From: Hydrogenothermaceae bacterium
Lineage (GTDB): Bacteria; Aquificota; Aquificia; Aquificales; Hydrogenothermaceae
Reading direction: 5' to 3'
DNA length: 10,266 bases
Assembly: GCA_026984355.1 (NCBI GenBank)
Contig: JALSSG010000171.1
Location: 1-10,266, forward strand
A program made the translations under genes and the position numbers. Below the pieces are notes generated by a model. That model did not search any database. It saw nothing but the letters and a program-made list of their open reading frames with translations, and had not been told where the DNA came from. Positions 1-6,702 of this stretch are shown in pieces. Within the stretch, counting starts at the first letter, position 1. Each line of letters starts with the position of its first letter.

Positions 1-14
1 CACAAATATAAAAA

Positions 15-1235
15 TCACTTTAAAAACTCCTGTAAGTCTTTTATTGTTTCATCGTATGTATTCCTTACAGGAACAACAGAAAAGTTTATGTTTTCAACAT
101 ATTCTGAAGGATATCTATTAGCTATGTATGTTTTTACCCTATTTATATAACTTTCTGCTCCAGATATAGAGGTAAGTGGTAATATTACAAGAATTAGCTT
201 TTCAATACAGTAAATATCTGTACTTCTTGAAATTTTATTTATAATCTCATTTACCTGTTCCTTTATATCTGGATTTAAAATATCTATAACAACAACAGTG
301 CTTTCTTTTTTATATTTTTTCCTTAGTAGAGAAAGTTTATAGAGCTCTTTGTGGAAATCAAAATCACAAAAAGCCGATTCAAACTTTTGGACATAGTCTT
401 TCATATTAATATCATGAAAGAAGTAAGACAAAAATAAAGAGATTGTAAGAATATTATCCATGTTAAATTTTACAAAAGGCATATTATTTATAGTTAAAAT
501 TGATATTATGTTATCTTTCTCATCAACAACAGGAATTACAGCTATATGTTTAGTTTTCCTGTAATCCATAGGGTCAGATATAAAAACAATCTCTTTTCTT
601 TCTACAGCTAACCTCACAAGCTCATCTTTTAAATCTAGTTCTAATGGATACCCAATAAACTGAACCTGCTTAAAAGTTCCCTTTTTATTCACATAAAGAT
701 TTCCTTCTTCTATAGAAAAAGTTTCTACTATAAAAGAAAATAGTTTTGAAACCGCTTCATCATAATCAAGCAAGACATAATTTCTTATATCTTTAAGAAC
801 ATCTCTAACACTAAAAGGCTTTAAAAGATAATTTTTTTCTAAGTTTTCATAAGCTACTTTAAGTAAATAAAAGTTTTTAGCAAGAGAATTATATTTATCA
901 TTAAAGAAATATTTTTCTTCATTTAAAACTTCTATTTTTCTTGTATAAATAAAGTGAAATACTGCAGAAACTAACATAAACAGAACATGAACCAGGAAAA
1001 AGTTATAATCAACCTTCAAGTAGTAATACAGAAGAAATATATATAAAACAACTACACCTAACAGACCATACCATATACCATAAAAAAGAGTAATAACAAT
1101 AAGAGTAAAAAGATAAATATTAATCCCCAAATTCTTTACAAAAAGAGGATCCTGAGGATTTATAAAATAACTTACAACAAGAGCAAGCAAAAATATAACT
1201 AAAGTTTCAAAAAATATAAAAATATGCCTTTTCAT
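15..1235 (-). CDS. pelD: PelD-like c-di-GMP receptor, inner-membrane GAF/degenerate GGDEF protein
   Basis: Probable regulatory subunit of a Pel-type exopolysaccharide synthesis/export complex in the inner membrane. Seen: four hydrophobic segments near residues 5-24, 37-55, 56-73 and 78-98; a charged helical linker at about 100-150; a GAF-like region at about 153-285; and a C-terminal region at about 287-406 with the strand and helix pattern of a GGDEF domain. The GGDEF signature is absent (E345-K-L stands in its place), so cyclase activity is not expected, but an RxxD motif (R337-S-T-D340) sits where the inhibitory c-di-GMP site normally lies. Known of the family: PelD has this architecture (four membrane helices, GAF, degenerate GGDEF with RxxD) and switches on Pel polymerisation when it binds c-di-GMP. 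It starts one base after the stop of the PelC-like lipoprotein gene, so translation is probably coupled. An alternative is an unrelated GAF-GGDEF membrane sensor, but the gene order argues for PelD. Confidence 0.75.
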   Translation of the reverse strand: MKRHIFIFFETLVIFLLALVVSYFINPQDPLFVKNLGINIYLFTLIVITLFYGIWYGLLGVVVLYIFLLYYYLKVDYNFFLVHVLFMLVSAVFHFIYTRKIEVLNEEKYFFNDKYNSLAKNFYLLKVAYENLEKNYLLKPFSVRDVLKDIRNYVLLDYDEAVSKLFSFIVETFSIEEGNLYVNKKGTFKQVQFIGYPLELDLKDELVRLAVERKEIVFISDPMDYRKTKHIAVIPVVDEKDNIISILTINNMPFVKFNMDNILTISLFLSYFFHDINMKDYVQKFESAFCDFDFHKELYKLSLLRKKYKKESTVVVIDILNPDIKEQVNEIINKISRSTDIYCIEKLILVILPLTSISGAESYINRVKTYIANRYPSEYVENINFSVVPVRNTYDETIKDLQEFLK

Positions 1236-1236
1236 C

Positions 1237-1728
1237 TTATTTAATTACTTTTTTTATAAGCTTTTCAGCAACCACACCTAAAGATTCAAATGAATAACCA
1301 CTTCTTGAAACAGAGCCAGACCATACTATACTACCAGTATATGCATCAATAACATATAAAGTTAAACTAACTGCAGGTTCTCCATCTATTCCTGTTTTAT
1401 ATCTCCATTCATTTACAGTACCACTAACTATATATCTTACATCTTTATTTTTTAGCTCTCTTATCAGATTTTTTATCTCGTCTGTAGAAAGGTCATCATC
1501 TTCTTTCCAGTATCTATTGTATACTCTATAACCTTTAGCTCTAAGTACACCTTCTAAAATATGGCTTGCTCTAAGCCCTGCCATAGGTGTCTCTGTAAAG
1601 TTATAAAAAGGAACAACAGCGTAAACTCCTTTTTTATTTAAGTTCACCTTTGATGTTTGATACACTGAAGCACATGAAACTAAAAAAAGCCAGATAAAAA
1701 TAGAAAAAACAAAAAACTTTCTCAACAT
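1237..1728 (-). CDS. pelC: PelC-like outer-membrane lipoprotein
   Basis: Small lipoprotein of 163 residues. The N-terminus is basic (M-L-R-K), then a hydrophobic stretch, then a lipobox L16-V-S-C19, with Ala at +2, which does not signal inner-membrane retention. The mature part holds V-P-F-Y-N-F-T-E-T-P-M-A-G (39-51) followed by L-R-A, and a C-terminal G-x-I-V-W-S-G segment with W136. Known of the family: PelC is a periplasm-facing outer-membrane lipoprotein of about this size with a CsgG/TolB-like fold that forms a dodecameric ring guiding cationic Pel polysaccharide to the PelB pore; an aromatic residue contacts the membrane. The start is supported by a strong ribosome-binding site (GGAGGG at 1733-1738). 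The next gene downstream is PelD-like, giving the canonical C-D order. pelA and pelB are not upstream; a patatin gene is there instead. A generic CsgG/LpoB-like lipoprotein is the alternative. Confidence 0.73.
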   Translation of the reverse strand: MLRKFFVFSIFIWLFLVSCASVYQTSKVNLNKKGVYAVVPFYNFTETPMAGLRASHILEGVLRAKGYRVYNRYWKEDDDLSTDEIKNLIRELKNKDVRYIVSGTVNEWRYKTGIDGEPAVSLTLYVIDAYTGSIVWSGSVSRSGYSFESLGVVAEKLIKKVIK

Positions 1729-1732
1729 AATA

Positions 1733-1738
1733 CCCTCC
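1733..1738 (-). promoter_or_regulatory. Ribosome-binding site of the pelC-like gene
   Basis: Minus-strand GGAGGG lies four bases before the ATG at 1726-1728. It is strong compared with the poor ribosome-binding region of the downstream pelD-like gene, which probably relies on translational coupling. Confidence 0.7.
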
Positions 1739-1760
1739 GCACAAAATTTAATGTGTGCTA

Positions 1761-1789
1761 TTTATAACGTTAATTTATATTTTTTTCTA
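1761..1789 (-). promoter_or_regulatory. Possible promoter of the pelC-pelD-like operon
   Basis: In the 64-base gap after the patatin gene, the minus strand carries TATAAA (1761-1766, five of six to the -10 consensus) and, 17 bases upstream, TAGAAA (1784-1789, four of six to the -35). In such A+T-rich DNA this could be chance, and read-through from the patatin gene is possible. Confidence 0.3.
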
Positions 1790-1792
1790 TAA

Positions 1793-2545
1793 TCATACAT
1801 CAAATGTAATATTTTTTACAAATTCATATCCTATTTTTACTGCTTCTTTCCATTTCCATAACTCAAATAAACCTATTTTACTTAAAGATGGTGGTTGAAT
1901 AAAAACATTACAATACCTTTTTCTAACTTCTATATTAGACCTTATTGCAAGGTAAAAACTTCTTAAAGATATAGAAACAATATTATTTAAATTCTTTTCT
2001 TTCCATAGAGGATTAACTTCTACACCTATTATATAATCACATTTGTCTATTAGTGGCTCTACAGGGAGGTTGTTCATAAGACCACCGTCAACATATAGCT
2101 TTCCATTTACACACACTGGCTCAAAGAAAAACGGTAATGAAGAAGAGCAAAGTAAAGCTGTAGTTATGTCTCCTTTATCCCAGTACTCTGGAACACCATC
2201 ACTTAAATTGCTTATCCCTACAAAAAAAGGTTTTGGTAAATCTTCTATGTTAGTTTGTTTTATGTATTTTTTTAGCGTTTTATCCAGATTTACTATTTTA
2301 AAAAGAGATTTTTTAGGAACAATGTTAGGTCTTATATGAGCTAAAAAATTTATCTCTTCTGCAATTTCAAAAAGCTGTGAAGGAGTATAACCAGCACAAT
2401 AAAAAGCCCCAATAATAGAGCCTGCACTGGTTCCAGAAACATACTGTGGAATTATACCTTTTTCTTCTAAAGCCATTAAAACTCCTATATGAGCAAAACC
2501 TCTAACAGCACCACCAGAAAGAACTATTCCAATTCTTTTACTCAT
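1793..2545 (-). CDS. Patatin-like phospholipase (RssA/YlbK type)
   Basis: Predicted serine acyl-hydrolase acting on membrane or neutral lipids. All landmarks of the patatin fold are visible in 250 residues: the oxyanion-hole glycine loop S-G-G-A-V-R-G (10-16), the nucleophile elbow G38-T-S40-A-G42 with catalytic Ser40, and the D-G-G motif with catalytic Asp153. Known of the family: a Ser-Asp dyad rather than a triad; bacterial members of this short type are cytosolic or membrane-associated, mostly of unknown physiological substrate. No signal peptide is visible. The ATG at 2543-2545 places the glycine loop close to the N-terminus as usual; no clear ribosome-binding site precedes it. It is divergent from the 131-residue gene at 2609, and lies 64 bases upstream of the pelC-like gene on the same strand, so it may be cotranscribed with it. 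No functional link to Pel is known. Confidence 0.92.
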   Translation of the reverse strand: MSKRIGIVLSGGAVRGFAHIGVLMALEEKGIIPQYVSGTSAGSIIGAFYCAGYTPSQLFEIAEEINFLAHIRPNIVPKKSLFKIVNLDKTLKKYIKQTNIEDLPKPFFVGISNLSDGVPEYWDKGDITTALLCSSSLPFFFEPVCVNGKLYVDGGLMNNLPVEPLIDKCDYIIGVEVNPLWKEKNLNNIVSISLRSFYLAIRSNIEVRKRYCNVFIQPPSLSKIGLFELWKWKEAVKIGYEFVKNITFDV

Positions 2546-2608
2546 TGTTATTTTTTTTAAATGCTTTAAAATATATAGGATATTTTAAAACTATTTATCT
2601 GGTGTTTT
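2546..2608. promoter_or_regulatory. Divergent intergenic region with promoters both ways (unresolved)
   Basis: This 63-base A+T-rich gap separates the leftward patatin gene from the rightward 131-residue gene, so it should hold a promoter for each. The minus strand offers TATATT-like hexamers around 2566-2575, but I see no convincing -35 partner in either direction. A weak GGTG (2601-2604) precedes the plus-strand ATG at 2609. Confidence 0.4.
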
Positions 2609-3004
2609 ATGAAAAAAGTTTTAGAAGCTTTAGAAAAAATATGCGTAGAAAGAGGTTTAAACTGCTTTTTCTTAGAAAATCCACAGGAAGTATGGATAAC
2701 AGGTTATAAAAATGAAAAGAAATTTGACCTTTTTGTAAGAAAATTTCCTGATGGATACATAAAGATAGTTTTTGAAGTTCCAGAAGAAAGGAAACCAATG
2801 CTCTTTCATGAAGAAGATGAAGAAAAAGTAATAGATAGAATACATCTTCTTTTAGAAGAAGAAGAAAAAATATCAGAAGAAGAAAGCAAAGAACAGATAT
2901 TTACACAGATTACAGGACTTATGAGTGATGACAAACTAGTTGAAATGTATTTAAAAAGTAGAGAACAAAAAGAAAAACCAGAAGATTTATCAGATAAATC
3001 ATAA
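2609..3004 (+). CDS. Hypothetical small acidic cytoplasmic protein (131 aa)
   Basis: I do not recognise this protein. The N-terminal half (about 1-60) looks like a small alpha/beta domain: a first helix (K-K-V-L-E-A-L-E-K), then short hydrophobic strands (C-F-F-L, V-W-I-T-G-Y, F-D-L-F-V, I-K-I-V-F-E-V). The second half is strongly charged, with a run of glutamates at 68-95 that would form a helix, and a polar K/E/D/S tail. There is no signal peptide or membrane segment. Base and codon use match the neighbours, so it is probably a lineage-specific native gene. It precedes ychF by 61 bases on the same strand and could share its transcript. The ribosome-binding site is weak (GGTG). The coding call rests on length, orientation, the coherent amphipathic pattern and lack of a better frame. 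Confidence 0.7.
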   Translation: MKKVLEALEKICVERGLNCFFLENPQEVWITGYKNEKKFDLFVRKFPDGYIKIVFEVPEERKPMLFHEEDEEKVIDRIHLLLEEEEKISEEESKEQIFTQITGLMSDDKLVEMYLKSREQKEKPEDLSDKS

Positions 3005-3045
3005 AAAAATTTTTGCAAAAAACTAAATTCCAGCAAAAAAAATAA

Positions 3046-3054
3046 AAGGAGGAG
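3046..3054 (+). promoter_or_regulatory. Ribosome-binding site of ychF with long spacing
   Basis: AAGGAGGAG is a near-perfect anti-16S match, but it ends 11 bases before the ATG at 3066, longer than usual. A nearer ATG at 3056 opens only a six-codon frame, and the conserved YchF N-terminus fixes the true start at 3066. Confidence 0.7.
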
Positions 3055-3065
3055 TATGTTTATAA

Positions 3066-4178
3066 ATGAAACTTAATGTTGGTATAGTAGGATTACCAAA
3101 CGTAGGAAAATCTACAATTTTTAATGCATTAACAGAAACAGCAAAAGCTGATGTTGCAAATTATCCATTTTGTACTATAGACCCAAATGTTGGAGTAGTT
3201 AATGTTCCAGATGAAAGGCTTTACAAATTAGCAGAGATTTCAAACTCAAAGAACATAATACCTGCAACTATAGAATTTGTAGACATAGCTGGGCTTGTAA
3301 AAGGTGCCAGTAAAGGAGAAGGTCTTGGAAATCAGTTTCTATCAAATATAAGAAATGTTTCAGCAATAGCTCACGTTGTAAGATGTTTTGAAGATGAAAA
3401 TGTCGTTCATGTTGAAGGTTCTGTTAATCCTGTAAGAGACGCAGAAATAATAGAAACAGAACTCGTTTTATCAGACCTTCAATCTGTAGAAAAAAAGCTT
3501 GAGAAACTATCTAAAGTAGCAAAAACAGGAGATAAAGATGCAAAACTTGGAGTATCAGCCTTAGAAAAGGCAAAACAGATTTTAGAAGAGTTAAAACCTC
3601 TCAGAGCAAATTTAGATAAATTTAGTGAAGATGAGATAAACTGGCTAAAAAGAAACATATTTCCTATCACAATAAAACCTCTTATGTATATAGCAAATAT
3701 TGGAGAACAGGATTTGCCAGAAGGTGAAAATAACAAATACGTACAGGCAATAAAACAAAAGGCAAAAGAAGAAAATGCACCAGTTGTAGTTCTCTCTGGG
3801 AAAGTTGAGCAAGAGGTTATAGAGCTTGAACCTGAGGAAAGAAAAGAATTTTTACAGGCTTTAGGTCTTAATGAACCTGGATTAAATAAAATGATAAGAG
3901 AAGGTTATAAATTACTAGACCTTATAACGTACTTTACAACTGGAGAAAAAGAAACAAAAGCATGGACTATCAAAAAAGGAACAAAAGCTCCTCAGGCAGC
4001 CGGCGAAATACATTCTGATATAGAAAGAGGATTTATAGCTGCTGAAGTTATTCCATATGAAAAACTCATTGAAATTGGGTCTATGACTAAAGCAAAAGAA
4101 GTAGGAGCTGTACGAATAGAAGGAAAAGATTATGAAGTCAAAGACGGAGATGTAATCTACTTTAGATTTAATGTTTAA
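3066..4178 (+). CDS. ychF: Redox-sensitive ATPase/GTPase YchF (OLA1 family)
   Basis: Universal P-loop protein of the Obg/HAS-GTPase group that binds ribosomes and, in studied members, prefers ATP to GTP and has a role in stress response. Seen in 370 residues, the usual length: G1 P-loop G9-L-P-N-V-G-K15-S-T; the YchF-typical N-Y-P-F-C-T-I-D-P-N-x-G switch region at 32-43; G3 D73-I-A-G76-L followed by V-K-G-A-S-K-G-E-G-L-G-N-Q-F-L; a coiled-coil-like insertion at about 130-190; a G4 of the YchF type N211-I-G-E214 in place of NKxD, the basis of the altered nucleotide preference; a G5-like S-G-K (244-246); and a C-terminal TGS domain at about 283-368. The start is the only ATG giving the standard N-terminus just before the P-loop. 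It converges with recO and their stop codons overlap; no terminator hairpin separates them. Confidence 0.97.
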   Translation: MKLNVGIVGLPNVGKSTIFNALTETAKADVANYPFCTIDPNVGVVNVPDERLYKLAEISNSKNIIPATIEFVDIAGLVKGASKGEGLGNQFLSNIRNVSAIAHVVRCFEDENVVHVEGSVNPVRDAEIIETELVLSDLQSVEKKLEKLSKVAKTGDKDAKLGVSALEKAKQILEELKPLRANLDKFSEDEINWLKRNIFPITIKPLMYIANIGEQDLPEGENNKYVQAIKQKAKEENAPVVVLSGKVEQEVIELEPEERKEFLQALGLNEPGLNKMIREGYKLLDLITYFTTGEKETKAWTIKKGTKAPQAAGEIHSDIERGFIAAEVIPYEKLIEIGSMTKAKEVGAVRIEGKDYEVKDGDVIYFRFNV

Positions 4179-4873
4179 AGATGATGGGACAGGTAAGCAT
4201 TTAGGAACTTATCTAACTTTTCAATTTCCTTTTTTTGAATATTTATATTTTGTATATTTTTAAAGCTTATATTTTTTAGCTTTTTTAACAAATTTAAAAT
4301 GCTGTAATTATTAAATTTTTCTCTGTTAGAGCTACAGTTTATACAAAGACAACCTGCTTTCTCAATAGAAAGAACTGAAAAATTTTTTTGATTTATTTTC
4401 ACACTACACTGTTGACATTTATCTAATTCTGGAAATATGCCACTTAGATATATAAGTTTTACAAGAAAATTTATTTTTAAAATTTCTGGGTTTACACCTT
4501 CAGAAAGATAGTATAGTGTTTTTTTTAGTAAAATAAAAAATTTTTCATCTGGAAAGATTACATATCTATTGAATACAAAATTAATATCAAAGGCAGTATT
4601 AAAACGATTAATGTCTTTAGCAAGTGGTAAAGCAAGATTTCTATACGTATCTATTTCCTGTAAATAAAGCTTTCCTTTTATATACTTAAAAACACCACTA
4701 AACCAGTTAAAAGGTTCTGTAGCAGTAATTAGATTAGACTTTATAATCTGACCTTTAGGTATATATATATTTTCTTTTCCTGTTTGCCTAGTGTAAACAG
4801 TTATAGAAAGGTCAAAATCTCCAACAAATGATTTCCTTAGAACTATAGCTTCATCTTTAAAAATAGTTTCCAT
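4175..4873 (-). CDS. recO: DNA repair protein RecO
   Basis: Recombination mediator that, with RecR, loads RecA onto SSB-coated single-stranded DNA and anneals complementary strands in RecF-pathway gap repair. Seen in 232 residues: an N-terminal OB-fold region at about 1-80 opening with the RecO-like D-E-A-I-V-L-R-K; a helical C-terminal part; and a zinc-site pattern C153-Q-Q-C156 with a second cluster C175-L-C177-I-N-C180, of which 177/180 give the second CxxC. The zinc cysteines are conserved in many but not all RecO proteins. The sequence is otherwise divergent, as is usual for this fast-evolving family. The ATG follows directly on the polA stop (TAA then ATG, no spacer), so translation is almost certainly coupled to polA. 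It ends in a four-base stop overlap with convergent ychF. Confidence 0.88.
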   Translation of the reverse strand: METIFKDEAIVLRKSFVGDFDLSITVYTRQTGKENIYIPKGQIIKSNLITATEPFNWFSGVFKYIKGKLYLQEIDTYRNLALPLAKDINRFNTAFDINFVFNRYVIFPDEKFFILLKKTLYYLSEGVNPEILKINFLVKLIYLSGIFPELDKCQQCSVKINQKNFSVLSIEKAGCLCINCSSNREKFNNYSILNLLKKLKNISFKNIQNINIQKKEIEKLDKFLNAYLSHHL

Positions 4874-6634
4874 TTATTTCTCAGCCCAGCTCTCTGCTAT
4901 CTGTATATCAAAGGCTATAGGTACTTTTTTTAACAAAATTTTACCTGCCTTTTCCATACTTGCTGATAGTACATTTTTAATGTTATCTGCTATATCTTCT
5001 TTTGCCTCAACAATAATTTCATCATGAACAAGATTTACAACATACGCATCTAAATCACCTTTTAATTTTCCAAACATTGCAACCGCCATTTTTAACAAAT
5101 CACTACCAGTTCCCTGAATAGGATAATTTACAGCATCTGTAAATCTTTTAACCTTAATTCTTCTTCCAAGAAGAGTAATAACTGTTATTTTATGGTGTTT
5201 TTTTAAATCATCTTTTACTTTTTCATGCCAGTTTTTAAATCCTGTATATACTTCAAAAAACTTTTGATGAAATTCTTGAGCTTCTTTTAAGGATATTTCT
5301 ATACCGTAATTGTTCTTTGCATATTCCATTAAAGAACGTGGAGATATACCGTATATAAGACCAAAATTGATAGCTTTAGCTAACTGTCTTTCTTCTTTAG
5401 AAATATCTTCATAAGATTTCCCTGTAAGGAGAGAAGCTGTAAATTTATGAAGGTCTTTCCCTTCTTGAAACGCACTTATCATAGTTTCATCATTTACATA
5501 CTCTGCAGCTATTCTAAGCTCTATCTGTGAATAATCTGCAATAATAAGCTTTCTACCCTTTGAAGCTCTAAATAAATCTCTAAGCTCATGAGGAATGTTT
5601 TGTAAATTAGGATGCATAGAAGCCATTCTACCAGTAGGAGCTCCTATCTGCTTAAAAGTACTGTAAATTCTTCCATTTCTTTCATACTTTTGAAGTTCCT
5701 TTAATTTATCTATTATTTTTTTATCTGTTCTTATCTTTATAAGTTTTTTTATCTGAGCCATATGGATATACTTTCTTAAAGCACTATCCTGAGAAGACAA
5801 AGAACCTTTTTGTGTTTTTGGTAATTCTAAACCTAATCTTGTAAGCCATTTTGTTATTTGTTGTGGAGAAAATGGGTCTACACCATAAGCTCTAACAAAT
5901 TCTATATATTCTCTTTGATACTCCTTTTGAGCTTCTTCAAGTCTTCTATTTAAAATCTCTCTATCTACAGGCATACCAACCAGTTCCATTAATGCAACTT
6001 CCGGTAAAAATGCCATTTCTACTGCTATTACTGCATTTTCTATACCAAAAACTTCTCTAATTTTTCCTGTAGCTTTATGAGGAGTAGGAATACTATTTAT
6101 CTTGTCTTTTAGTATAGAAAATAAATCTCTTAGAACCTTTACATCGTTTGCAGAATAATCAAGCTGTTCTTTTGTAAGATTTTCCATACCCCAGGCTGAA
6201 GCCTGCTGAGATTTATCTATATGATAATCTGTAAGCCTATAAGTTAAAGCTGCTAACGAATGTCTTTCATCTTCTCCTTCAGAAAGTACTTGAGAAGCTA
6301 TCATAGTATCAAAAACTACTTTTGGAAAGATATTAAAGTTTGTTTTTAAAAATTTAATATCAAATTTTAGATTATGTCCTATAATCCCTTTTTTTTCCAA
6401 TAAGGATTTTAGATATGAGGAAATTTCTGGTATTTTATACATATCAAAAACAAAAATACTCTCTTCATTTCCTATCTGAATCAGCCGAACTTTATCAGAA
6501 AAAAAATCAATTTCTTTTAGAGATTTCACAGCAACTTCTGTATCTAGATACAGATACTTTGAAGCTTCAAGCGATTTTAAGGCTTCTAAACCTTCCTGTA
6601 TAGAGGTTATATAATAGTAATCGATTTTTTCCAA
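4874..6634 (-). CDS. polA: DNA polymerase I, 3'-5' exonuclease plus polymerase only (no 5' nuclease)
   Basis: Family A DNA polymerase of 586 residues, much shorter than the roughly 900 of E. coli or Taq enzymes because the 5' flap-nuclease domain is absent. Proofreading domain at about 1-190 with intact ExoI (D31-T-E33), ExoII (N88 to D92 in G-H-N-L-K-F-D) and ExoIII (Y160-S-A-N-D164). Polymerase domain at about 200-586 with motif A (D367-Y-S-Q-I-E-L-R), motif B (R417-Q-L-A-K420-A-I-N-F424-G-L-I-Y428-G) and motif C (V-H537-D538-E539). The segment before the conserved N-Y-P-I-Q-G-T-G-S-D is short compared with ordinary bacterial PolA. The start is TTG at 6632-6634: an in-frame stop lies immediately before it, AAGG (6642-6645) is 7 bases upstream, and the next methionine would delete ExoI. 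Known: Aquificales carry this PolA type, related to a hot-spring viral polymerase and to apicoplast polymerases. It lies downstream of tpiA and is fused by 0-base spacing to recO. RNA primer removal must need a separate nuclease. Confidence 0.96.
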   Translation of the reverse strand: MEKIDYYYITSIQEGLEALKSLEASKYLYLDTEVAVKSLKEIDFFSDKVRLIQIGNEESIFVFDMYKIPEISSYLKSLLEKKGIIGHNLKFDIKFLKTNFNIFPKVVFDTMIASQVLSEGEDERHSLAALTYRLTDYHIDKSQQASAWGMENLTKEQLDYSANDVKVLRDLFSILKDKINSIPTPHKATGKIREVFGIENAVIAVEMAFLPEVALMELVGMPVDREILNRRLEEAQKEYQREYIEFVRAYGVDPFSPQQITKWLTRLGLELPKTQKGSLSSQDSALRKYIHMAQIKKLIKIRTDKKIIDKLKELQKYERNGRIYSTFKQIGAPTGRMASMHPNLQNIPHELRDLFRASKGRKLIIADYSQIELRIAAEYVNDETMISAFQEGKDLHKFTASLLTGKSYEDISKEERQLAKAINFGLIYGISPRSLMEYAKNNYGIEISLKEAQEFHQKFFEVYTGFKNWHEKVKDDLKKHHKITVITLLGRRIKVKRFTDAVNYPIQGTGSDLLKMAVAMFGKLKGDLDAYVVNLVHDEIIVEAKEDIADNIKNVLSASMEKAGKILLKKVPIAFDIQIAESWAEK

Positions 6635-6641
6635 TTAAAAG

Positions 6642-6645
6642 CCTT
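6642..6645 (-). promoter_or_regulatory. Ribosome-binding site supporting the TTG start of polA
   Basis: AAGG on the minus strand lies 7 bases before the TTG at 6632-6634. The match is short, but with an in-frame stop codon directly before the TTG it leaves no earlier start possible. Confidence 0.5.
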
Positions 6646-6702
6646 ATAACAGAAATTTTTTTGATAAAACTATGCTTTTTAAAAATTTTTTCAAACAAAA
6701 AG

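Noticed and set aside
1..14. Start codon of a pelE-like gene at the extreme left edge (GTG or TTG on the minus strand)
   Set aside because: Only 14 bases are available, which is too little to judge a reading frame.
2043..2339. Open frame of 98 codons on the plus strand
   Set aside because: It lies wholly antisense to the well-supported patatin gene, has no recognisable motif and no ribosome-binding site.
2845..2890. Tandem GAA-like repeat
   Set aside because: It is simply the codon run for the glutamate-rich helix; spacing is irregular and no true tandem unit recurs.
2806..3036. Open frame of 76 codons on the minus strand, Ser-rich
   Set aside because: It is the antisense image of the glutamate-rich stretch of the 131-residue gene (GAA repeats read as TTC/TCT/CTT), so its composition is an artefact.
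3056..3076. Six-codon mini-ORF overlapping the ychF start, possibly a regulatory leader peptide
   Set aside because: Its ATG is only one to three bases from the Shine-Dalgarno sequence, too close for efficient initiation, and the codons show no attenuation pattern.
6635..6702. Terminator or strong promoter between tpiA and polA
   Set aside because: Only A/T-only self-complementary stretches are seen; no G+C stem and no paired -35/-10 with sensible spacing.
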